DNA of 64,000 bases from positions 496,001-560,000 of the forward strand of contig JASGJS010000001.1 of the NCBI GenBank assembly GCA_047601185.1. The letters run 5' to 3'. Source of the DNA: JASGJS01 sp047601185. GTDB lineage: Bacteria > Pseudomonadota > Gammaproteobacteria > JAURND01. Position 1 is the stretch's first letter. Each line of letters starts with the position of its first letter. The position numbers and the translations under genes were made by a program. This document shows positions 8,028-15,011 of the stretch, piece by piece. The notes beneath the pieces are model-generated. The model did not search any database, was not told the origin of the DNA, and saw only the letters and a list, made by a program, of their open reading frames with translations.

Positions 8028-8738
8028 ATGAAAACTAATAGTAAAGAAACCAATTTTAAGCTTTTAGCTACTTTATCTGCAATTTTTGCTACGCTAAGTG
8101 TTACTTCAATTGCGGTTGGTTATAAGCTTATTGAAGTTGGAAATTATTTTTTATTATCAGGGGCAGCCTTTATTCTACCATTTCGATATTTGCTAGGAGA
8201 TGTTTTAACAGAGGTTTATGGTTATAAAATTTCATTACAACTAGTAAAAAACTTGGCTGTTTGTTGTTTGTTATTTTCATTGCTGGTGACCATTATTATT
8301 AACTTACCCAGCCCAGCTAATTGGAAATATGAACCAGCCTTTCAGTATGTATTGGGAGGGTCTTTAAAAATAACAATAACTGCTTTATTATCAATGTTCA
8401 TAGGGGTATACATGAACTTATTGTTATATTCAAAAATGAAAATTGCGCTTAAAGTCAATTCTTTTTTTATAAAGGCTTTTGTGGCATCTAGCGCAGGAGA
8501 GTTAATTCAATACACAATAGTTTTATCAATTCTTTACTATTCTCAGCTATCTTTACAAAAATTATTTGTGCTTATATTTTCTGATTTTATGTTCCAAGTC
8601 ATATGTATTTCTCTTCTTATGCCATTGGCTCATTTTGTAGTTATCTTAATAAGAAAAATTGAAGGAATAGACATGAAATTACAATTTAACCCATTCAAAT
8701 CTGATGCAGCTGATCATTTCGATAAAATCGCTGATTAA
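8028..8738 (+). CDS. VUT-family membrane protein (YhhQ/queuosine-precursor-transporter family)
   Basis: A 236-residue protein with about six membrane helices. The segment LLGDVLTEVYGYKISLQLVKN is the hallmark of the VUT/YhhQ family, whose characterised members import queuosine precursors. The C-terminal half has the conserved SSAGELIQYTIV and SDFMFQVICISLLMPLAHFVV regions. It starts 15 bp after the MFS gene and overlaps the convergent AfsA-type gene by 44 bp. It has a frameshifted paralogue at 32156-32859. Its place in a secondary-metabolite-like cluster suggests another substrate than preQ0/preQ1, but this is unproven. Confidence 0.85.
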   Translation: MKTNSKETNFKLLATLSAIFATLSVTSIAVGYKLIEVGNYFLLSGAAFILPFRYLLGDVLTEVYGYKISLQLVKNLAVCCLLFSLLVTIIINLPSPANWKYEPAFQYVLGGSLKITITALLSMFIGVYMNLLLYSKMKIALKVNSFFIKAFVASSAGELIQYTIVLSILYYSQLSLQKLFVLIFSDFMFQVICISLLMPLAHFVVILIRKIEGIDMKLQFNPFKSDAADHFDKIAD

Positions 8739-9399
8739 ATGTAAAAATTTCATGATTTAAAACTCTTTCTTCATCTCTACAGGAAAACTCAATTACTATA
8801 GTGGCACAAAGACAGTCTTGTTGCCAAATATTTGATTCGAGGAATCCATTTATGCTTTTTCCTTTAAAGCAAGGATCTAATAGTCTAGAAATTATTTTTA
8901 TTTGCGTTGGAAAAACAAATGAAAAAAATTTAGCCTCACTAGAAAGTATTGAAAATCGTATCTTGGCTATATTTTGTGGTAAAAAAAACCTTTCAATAAT
9001 GCTCAGCATTGATTGCCTGGCCGCTTCTAGCAAGGCTATTGCTGGAATATGAATTCCCGTTACATGATCTAATATTCCAGAATCATGACTTAACAAAATA
9101 AAATTTTCGAATTCTCGGCAGGATTTTTTTTTAGGAATAGTAATAATAACGTTACTTTTAGACTTTTTATGGACATATTCTTTTCTTTCGATAGAAAAAA
9201 TAAATTCACTATTGACAATAGTAACTCCACCATCAATAAGCTTTATAATTTGATTAAGAGAGAGTCCTTGACCTATTACTACATTATGTCTTAAGATGTC
9301 AAAATTTTTCATATTAGACAAAGTTAAAACCCTATCAATATTTTTTGAAAATTCCTGAAATATGTCATGAACCAAAATAAATGTTCTATTGGCTATCAT
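8695..9399 (-). CDS. AfsA-type hotdog protein (A-factor/butyrolactone synthase family)
   Basis: A 234-residue protein with two signatures of the AfsA family: VHKKSKSNVIIT (76-87), matching the 'VHK..EV.LT' motif, and DHVTGIHIPAIALLEAARQ (111-129), matching the hotdog motif 'DHV.G..LLEAARQ'. Streptomyces AfsA condenses a beta-ketoacyl-ACP with dihydroxyacetone phosphate to make the A-factor skeleton. This protein is shorter than AfsA (about 300 residues), so the second hotdog may be reduced. It is the last gene of a regulator-monooxygenase-AfsA operon, 23 bp after the ABM gene. No clear Shine-Dalgarno is visible, so coupling is likely. Family assignment is from motifs; product is unknown. Confidence 0.7.
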   Translation of the reverse strand: MIANRTFILVHDIFQEFSKNIDRVLTLSNMKNFDILRHNVVIGQGLSLNQIIKLIDGGVTIVNSEFIFSIERKEYVHKKSKSNVIITIPKKKSCREFENFILLSHDSGILDHVTGIHIPAIALLEAARQSMLSIIERFFLPQNIAKIRFSILSSEAKFFSFVFPTQIKIISRLLDPCFKGKSINGFLESNIWQQDCLCATIVIEFSCRDEERVLNHEIFTFNQRFYRNDQLHQI

Positions 9400-9422
9400 T
9401 GTAGTTTTTTAATTTGATGTAT

Positions 9423-9728
9423 CTAATTTTCATTTTTTATAATATTAATGAGGTTAATTCTGGTAGCCTCATACGGTCTAATTCTGTAAGGATCTAATTT
9501 TGAAACCTCTAAGTCGTGTAGTCTAGATTTTCCCCAAATTGATAATTTTTCTTCGTTTTCAAATTTGAGCAGTACGCTCATGCATGAGATGTTTTTTTTA
9601 TCTTGTCCATAGCCAATTGAAATGAACCCATCTTGACTCTTTAGAATTTTTGAAATATTTATAAACCATTCATTGAAAAATAAGATCCCATTATTATTTA
9701 AATAATGTTTGACATGGACTACCACCAT
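9423..9728 (-). CDS. Antibiotic-biosynthesis-monooxygenase-like (ABM) protein
   Basis: A 101-residue protein with the layout of the dimeric alpha/beta barrel ABM family: VVVHVKHYLNNNGILFFNEWF, then ILKSQDGFISIGYG and the terminal DLEVSKLDPYRIRPYE. ABM proteins are cofactor-free monooxygenases or haem-degrading enzymes; some only bind small molecules. Start ATG is preceded by AGGAG six bases upstream. It sits between the regulator (63 bp) and the AfsA gene (23 bp) in one operon, so oxidation of the AfsA-derived product is a reasonable guess. Substrate is not predictable from sequence. Confidence 0.65.
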   Translation of the reverse strand: MVVVHVKHYLNNNGILFFNEWFINISKILKSQDGFISIGYGQDKKNISCMSVLLKFENEEKLSIWGKSRLHDLEVSKLDPYRIRPYEATRINLINIIKNEN

Positions 9729-9791
9729 ATAATTCTCCTGTAAATTTTATATTCAAATATAGATTACAAATAAAAAAATTATTAGTTGTAT

Positions 9792-10451
9792 TTATAGGGC
9801 TAATTCAATTCTTTCTTCTCTATAACTAGTTCTAGATTCTGTGAGGCAGCTTAATATTGTATCTTCCTTCTCTAAAATTCTTAGCTTTAATGTAGAAAGC
9901 TCTGGATTTAATGGTTTTAAATATTTGTAATCTGCATCAATAAGTATTTGCCTAAATGTAAGAGATCCATTTGACAGTTTAACTAATACATAGCTACGAT
10001 CTAGTGGCTTTATTGCAGGGTCTAAAATAAGTATGCAATTTTTTGGAAATAGAGGTTCCATAGAGCTATCTGGCATAATTGTGGCAAAAGACCTACTACT
10101 CCCCTGACTAATCATTAATGAATCTTTTACCTCACTTAAAGGTGGTATTAAATAATTTTCTATTAAGTACCAACAAATTAAAGGAATTTTAATCTCTCTA
10201 CCTTTGTTTTTACAAAGATTAACATCTTTGTGTTCAGCCTCCATAATGCCTGTAAGTTCTTCTACACTAACAGAAAAAAAATTAGCGATTGGCTCTAATG
10301 ATGATTTATATGGTTTAGATGATTTTCCTGTAATTATCCTATGAATTGTAGGAGGAGGTAAATTAACTGCTCTAGCAAGATCAGCTGGCTTCATTCCTCT
10401 TTCAAATAAAAATTTCCTTAAAATGTGAGCTAATTTTGAATATTTTACCAT
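9792..10451 (-). CDS. Cro/CI-type regulator with degenerate LexA-like (S24) domain
   Basis: A 219-residue regulator. Residues 6-66 form an XRE helix-turn-helix (MKPADLARAVNLPPPTIHRIITGKS). Residues 120-185 resemble the S24/LexA/CI C-terminal domain: Ser130 in DSSMEPLFP occupies the nucleophile position, but at the catalytic Lys position, 37 residues later as in LexA, there is Arg167 (LTFRQIL). No Ala-Gly cleavage site is obvious. The domain therefore probably dimerises or senses rather than self-cleaves. It is first in the operon with the ABM and AfsA genes. The paralogue at 34816-35463 shows the same Lys-to-Arg change. Confidence 0.8.
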   Translation of the reverse strand: MVKYSKLAHILRKFLFERGMKPADLARAVNLPPPTIHRIITGKSSKPYKSSLEPIANFFSVSVEELTGIMEAEHKDVNLCKNKGREIKIPLICWYLIENYLIPPLSEVKDSLMISQGSSRSFATIMPDSSMEPLFPKNCILILDPAIKPLDRSYVLVKLSNGSLTFRQILIDADYKYLKPLNPELSTLKLRILEKEDTILSCLTESRTSYREERIELAL

Positions 10452-10860
10452 TATTTAATACATATTCCTGTCGAATTTAGACTTGTACTATATATTTTTG
10501 TCATAAATAAAACAAGGCCTGGTTAGCCATTTCATTAATGAGTATAGTGGGTCAAAAAAATACCACCATCGATATGTAAGTCGTTAAACCTTTAGAACCA
10601 GCCTTTGACAAAGGCTTGTGCAGTTTATCACGATAATAATATAAAATGAAAACGACATTGTAGTGAATATCAGCTTATGTGTGTAAGCATCCATAAGATA
10701 AAAAACTCTTAAGAAGTTTTACAAGTTAAAGTTTTAGTTATTTACACACTTAGACTGATACTCTCCATTGTAGACATTTTGAATTAGTTTTTTTCACCAA
10801 AAAATTTCTTTTCCCATTATGTAACTATTCAGCACATTGATGAGTGTCATACATTAGCTG

Positions 10861-10930
10861 CTACCTCGACGTCCCGCCTACTTGATAGCGGGATCTCATG
10901 AGTGCACTCCCTAAATCTACACGCAGTGCG
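10861..10930 (-). repeat. Dispersed ~70 bp two-hairpin repeat, copy 2
   Basis: This is the reverse complement of the unit at 1361-1428, with near-identical ends (GCACTGCGTGTAG and GACGTCGAGGTAG). It is the cleanest full-length copy and defines the element. Both internal hairpins are conserved. Confidence 0.85.
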
Positions 10931-10983
10931 ATAAATCAATTTTTTTACATCAGCTCGTAAATATAAATGATGCTTAAGTAGTT

Positions 10984-11026
10984 CACCCATGAGATCCCGC
11001 TATCAAGTAGGCGGGACGTCGAGGTA
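10984..11026 (+). repeat. Dispersed repeat, copy 3 (second hairpin only)
   Basis: Contains CATGAGATCCCGC...GCGGGACGTCGAGGTA but lacks the first GCACT/AGTGC hairpin. It is placed head to head with copy 2 about 50 bp away, forming a large inverted arrangement. Confidence 0.8.
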
Positions 11027-11193
11027 AGAGAGCCTGTGCAAACTGTCGAGGTAAGTATTTTTAAAGTTCATTGATAGGGTTAAAAACTACACATTGAAAC
11101 CATATGCTGAATGTTTACCCCATTATTTTCTATTGCAGCTCTCATAAAATCCGGCTAAATATTATAATTTTGACCGGGGGTATGAATTTTCAG

Positions 11194-11955
11194 TTACCAA
11201 TTTTTTTTACTTGCGTAAAATTCTAAAACTGAAAAGGACATAACTGGATCGGCCAAATCTTTTTTATATAAATATTCAGATGCCACCTCTTTTATAAATT
11301 TGCTTTTTTCAGAATCAATATCTAATTCATCTATATGTCTTATCCATGTTCTAATAGATTTTTGCATTTCGTCCATATTTTCAAATTTACAAGAAATTTC
11401 TTTTTTTATGCAACTACCCTGAAGAGGAAGCCCTTGTAATACTGACCTGAACTTTTCCTCACTGATAAATGGTCTAGGCTTAAAATTATTAAATTTAGGC
11501 TTCCAATAATCTCTCTCTACAACTGAATTAATTATATCATAAACATCATGCCTCATTGGATACATTAATAGCACGCTCCCTCCCTCTTTTAAATGAGTTA
11601 TTATATTGCGTAGGGCTTTTTCTTGGTCCTTCACCCAAGACAGGGTCCAGAATGAAACGATTAGATCGAATTTTTTATTAATGTTAAACGTAGTGACGTC
11701 ACCAACAATAAAAGAGAGATTTTTAAATGGATAGTTTTGACTTGCAAATTCAACCATTTCTGGAGATATATCTATCCCAACAACTTTTTTTGCTCGCTTG
11801 GCCATTTCCGCCGATATTTTTCCACTCCCACACCCTACATCTAAAATTTCATCATTTTCGCTTATTGTGATCGTTTTTAGCATTTCTAATGCCGTATTAT
11901 ATTGCATAACCGAATTATCATCATAATAAGCAGGCTCCCATTTTTTTTCTTTCAT
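11194..11955 (-). CDS. Class I SAM-dependent methyltransferase
   Basis: A 253-residue methyltransferase with SAM motif I ILDVGCGSGKIS (37-48), the acidic motif VVGIDISPEMVEFA and motif II region KFDLIVSFWTLSWV. Overall layout resembles trans-aconitate or juvenile-hormone-acid O-methyltransferases, so a carboxylate acceptor is possible but not certain. The start is well supported by GAGGAAAATAA upstream of ATG. It stands alone between repeats and a broken amine oxidase. It is only distantly similar to the methyltransferase at 36337. Confidence 0.85.
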   Translation of the reverse strand: MKEKKWEPAYYDDNSVMQYNTALEMLKTITISENDEILDVGCGSGKISAEMAKRAKKVVGIDISPEMVEFASQNYPFKNLSFIVGDVTTFNINKKFDLIVSFWTLSWVKDQEKALRNIITHLKEGGSVLLMYPMRHDVYDIINSVVERDYWKPKFNNFKPRPFISEEKFRSVLQGLPLQGSCIKKEISCKFENMDEMQKSIRTWIRHIDELDIDSEKSKFIKEVASEYLYKKDLADPVMSFSVLEFYASKKNW

Positions 11956-12283
11956 TTATTTTCCTCACATAGTAAATTTTTGTTGTTCATATGAAAGACC
12001 AGGGGACTAAAAATTACAAATACTCAATATTTTTTCTTGTTAAAATGATTTTTTGTTGCGGAAGTTCGTTGAACCCCTTCATTTCCTTTAAAGCACACAT
12101 ACTATCACCTAACCCAAAATTATAACAACCCTAAAATGCACCTTTAGGAATGTAAATTTGTTTAAATGCAGGATAACATCCTGTCAGGGAATGAGACTGT
12201 TAAATGATCGATTTGATTCGGCACCAAGCCTTTTGATATAATGTCAGTGAGTTTTAAGGCTTAATCTTTATTAGTCCTATGCT
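11956..12283. other. Intergenic region upstream of the amine oxidase
   Basis: A 328 bp gap between divergent genes. Apart from the promoter candidate at 12213-12242 I see no other feature. Confidence 0.5.
12213..12242 (+). promoter_or_regulatory. Sigma70-like promoter for the amine oxidase gene
   Basis: TTGATT (12213-12218) and TATAAT (12237-12242) are separated by 18 bp, about 40 bp before the ATG at 12284. The -10 box is a perfect consensus. Confidence 0.55.
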
Positions 12284-13564
12284 ATGAAAAAAACCAAAAC
12301 AACCGTTACAATCATTGGTGCGGGCTTAGCTGGGCTTGCCGCAGGCGCATTACTTAAAAAGCATGGCTTCGATGTCACGATTTTAGAAGCTCGCGATCGT
12401 AGTGGCGGGCGTATTTGGGTTGATCACTCGTTGGGTGTTCCTATTTCTAAAGGGGCGACGTGGGTTCATGGGTTTGAGAATAATCCTATTATGCCTTTAA
12501 CGGAACAGTTTCCAACCAATGTTTTGCATATGGAAGGGTTTTAAAGACGGCTGTTTGATCGAGAAAATAAAATAATTGATCAAGTATTTCTTGAGAATTT
12601 TTTGGCACAGGTAAATAAAAATATTGTGGATTCTAAAAGGATTGCTTTAAATGCAAAACAAGACTTACCATTAGCGCAAGCATTTCGTCATTTTATGGAT
12701 CCTGATACTTTTTCAAATCTTGAATCAGATGTTTTTAAATATAAATTAAAATATTTTGAGAATTATATTGGCGCGGAATATGAAAAAATATCCGCGAGGC
12801 ATTGGGATGAGGAAGAAATATTGCCTGGCGGTAATGGCATTTTACAAGATGGTTATGAGGCTATTATTCAAGGCTTATCTGCAGCTTGTCCCATTCACTA
12901 CAATACTGTTGTAAAAACCATTCATCAACATGACAAGAATATTGAAATAACGACCACTCAAGGCACTTATGATGCAGATGTTGTGATTGTGACTGTCCCA
13001 CTCGGTGTTTTAAAACGAGGCTGCATCACTTTCTCCCCAGAATTATCTATTTCGAAACAGCAAGCAATTCAGCGACTCGATATGGGTTTAATGAATGTTG
13101 TTGCGATGCGATTTTCAGATATTTCTTGGTTTGAAGATTTACAGGCCTGCTTTTTTGCTGCTTCTCCGCATTGCAGCATGTTTTTTAATCTGGGATTGTA
13201 TTTAAATTTACCGATTATTATAGGATATGTAGGGGGAATAACCGGCCTAAATTTTGAAGCGCAGTCGGATCAATCCATACTTGATACATTAATGACTTGC
13301 TTTAGAAAAAGCTTTAATCAAAATATTGCTATGCCAAAAAAATATTTTGTGACGCGTTGGGGAAATGATCCTTATAGTTTTGGCTCTTATTCTTATCTTC
13401 CTGTCGGTTCAACTCGCCAAGATTGTGACATCTTAGCACAACCAGAATCCAATCGTTTATTTTTTGCGGGCGAAGCCACGAGCAAAGCATTTTCTGCCAC
13501 AACGCATGGGGCTTATTTATCGGGGATTCGGGAGGCGGAGCGGATTATAGCCCTATACGGCTAA
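12284..13564 (+). pseudogene. Flavin monoamine/polyamine oxidase interrupted by an in-frame stop
   Basis: The first segment (12284-12544) gives the FAD-binding N-terminus, GAGLAGLAAG (12-21), EARDRSGGR and ISKGATWVHG. A TAA at 12542-12544 ends it, yet the same frame continues without another stop to 13564, through the substrate domain and the C-terminal FAD motif LFFAGEATS...THGAYLSGIREAERI. Restored, it would be about 426 residues, normal for the family. A single-base nonsense change best explains this. The 320-residue downstream part alone lacks the nucleotide-binding fold, so the enzyme is probably inactive unless the stop is read through. A second N-terminal relic is at 5285-5371. Confidence 0.8.
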
Positions 13565-13673
13565 TGATATTTCAAACGTCCACCAAAACCCGTCTAATCG
13601 TCCATAAAACTCCGACCAATCGTCCATGAAAATCGAACTTTCAAATAGTTAGCAACAAAATCACCCAAAAATA

Positions 13674-13691
13674 CACCCATTTACACCCATT
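13674..13691. repeat. CACCCAT-type repeat, left flank of the Fic gene
   Basis: The 18-mer CACCCATTTACACCCATT here is identical to 14816-14833 beyond the other end of the Fic gene. A further partial unit lies just before it. The pair brackets a segment of about 1.16 kb that contains only the Fic gene. Confidence 0.6.
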
Positions 13692-13720
13692 AAAAAATTC
13701 AGGCTATTAGAGGCCCCTCT

Positions 13721-14773
13721 CTATGGCAATGTGTACCAAGCCCCACGCCCTCGCCCATGCAGAACAAGGTAACCTTTCCCAACAAGTTGACGAAAATGCT
13801 CTTTGAGTGTATTGCGACTGATTTCCGTTATTTTTACCATCCCGCCAACCGTAATACGACCATGCTCACGCGCGTATTCGAGGATTTGTACGGATAGTTC
13901 CGGTAAGGCCGAAAGCATCATTTTTTCCCGTTCGACCTTTCTCTCCAATCTTTTCATCTGTTGTCCTAAAGCGCTCAGAAAGAAGACAATCCAGGGTTGC
14001 CAATTAGGTTCCTCTGTGCGGATGGAACTTTGGGTTTGGCGCAAAGCCAGGTAATAGCTCTCTTTATTTTGCTCAATCACACTCTCAAGGGAGCTATAAG
14101 GAACATAAGCATAACCTGTCCGCAATAAGAGAAGTGTTGTGAGGATACGACTCAGACGCCCGTTGCCATCCTGAAATGGATGAATTTCCAGGAAAACGAC
14201 AACGAAAATTCCCACAATCAGAAGAGGATGTAGGCTTTTGGTTTCAATAGCTTCATTGAGAAAAGCCACTAACTCTCCCATTAAGCGCGGCGTATCGAAA
14301 GGATTAGCCGTTTCAAACACAATCCCAATTTGGCGACCCTTTTCATCAAATGCGGCTACACTATTGTTTGTTGTTTTATATTGCCCACGATGATATTCAT
14401 CTTTATCGCTATATTGCAGCAAATCACGATGAAGTTGTTTAATATGATTTTCTGTGATTGTGATATCCGCCCAGGCTTGAAACACCAATTCCATAACTTC
14501 GGCATAACCAGCAACCTCTTGTTCATCTCGTGTTTCAAATGATTTAATCTGGATATTCGATAAAAGATGTTCAACGTCTCGATCAGAAAGCTTGCTGCCT
14601 TCAATGCGGGTTGATGAGCCAATGCTTTCAATTGTCGCTACACGACGCAAGGCGGAAAGACGTTCAGGCGCAAGTGTTCCTAATGCGCGCCAAGCACCCT
14701 TGAACTCATCGATTTTTGCGATAAGGTTTAGAATGTCTTGATTAATTTGTAGGGTATTAACGTTGATCATCAT
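13721..14773 (-). CDS. Fic family protein with C-terminal winged-helix domain
   Basis: A 350-residue Fic protein starting at ATG 14773 (a GTG 12 bases upstream is possible). The inhibitory-helix motif SSTRIEG is at residues 53-59 and the active-site motif HPFQDGNGR at 198-206, so it belongs to the class with an N-terminal inhibitory glutamate. The C-terminal 70 residues (ITVGGMVKITEISRNTLKEHFRQLVGKGYL) look like a winged HTH. Family members AMPylate proteins and some also bind DNA. Repeats of ATGGGTG type cover the region just before the start and may be its own operator. The gene is isolated. Confidence 0.9.
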   Translation of the reverse strand: MMINVNTLQINQDILNLIAKIDEFKGAWRALGTLAPERLSALRRVATIESIGSSTRIEGSKLSDRDVEHLLSNIQIKSFETRDEQEVAGYAEVMELVFQAWADITITENHIKQLHRDLLQYSDKDEYHRGQYKTTNNSVAAFDEKGRQIGIVFETANPFDTPRLMGELVAFLNEAIETKSLHPLLIVGIFVVVFLEIHPFQDGNGRLSRILTTLLLLRTGYAYVPYSSLESVIEQNKESYYLALRQTQSSIRTEEPNWQPWIVFFLSALGQQMKRLERKVEREKMMLSALPELSVQILEYAREHGRITVGGMVKITEISRNTLKEHFRQLVGKGYLVLHGRGRGAWYTLP

Positions 14774-14780
14774 CCAATTA

Positions 14781-14833
14781 TACACCCAATTTCACCCATT
14801 TTCCATCTATAACTTCACCCATTTACACCCATT
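14781..14833 (-). promoter_or_regulatory. Tandem ATGGGTG-type repeats before the Fic start
   Basis: On the minus strand four units of the form (A)ATGGGTG or TTGGGTG occur within about 55 bp, ending 8 bp before the ATG at 14773. Three similar units lie past the 3' end of the gene (13665-13691). Because the Fic protein carries a winged HTH, autoregulation through these iterons is a plausible inference; a trace of the gene's insertion is another. Confidence 0.45.
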
Positions 14834-15011
14834 TTAACCTCCTAATCTCTTGGAAATTGTTTTGTGGTCAGGAAGATTTACCGCTGAAACAGTCAAGTCC
14901 CCTTCTTTAGAACTTCCCAATTAACCATTTTTGTGAGATAATGGCAAATTCATACGGATTCGTGGTGCCATTGCATGAAGCTTGGGGAGTTAAGTTGAAG
15001 AAGAGGTATTT

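Larger units (their letters stand above)
10452..11193. other. Long intergenic region with two repeat copies
   Basis: A 742 bp AT-rich stretch between the island 1 regulator and a methyltransferase gene. It must contain the regulator's promoter (10452-10560), where I see no clean -35/-10 pair. Repeat copies 2 (inverted) and 3 (direct, partial) lie at 10861-10930 and 10984-11026, facing each other. A further GTCGAGGTAAG echo follows near 11048. No ORF of note and no RNA gene recognised. Confidence 0.5.

Noticed and set aside
8028..8738. Naming the VUT gene as a queuosine precursor transporter because queF is in the window
   Set aside because: queF is 10 kb away in another context, and the VUT gene is in a secondary-metabolite-like operon; the substrate is open.
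1361..11026. Repeats considered as a CRISPR array
   Set aside because: Copies are dispersed over kilobases in both orientations, with no regular spacers and no cas genes.
12602..13564. Downstream amine oxidase part as a separate gene
   Set aside because: It lacks the nucleotide-binding fold and is in frame with the first part; no ribosome binding site at its start.
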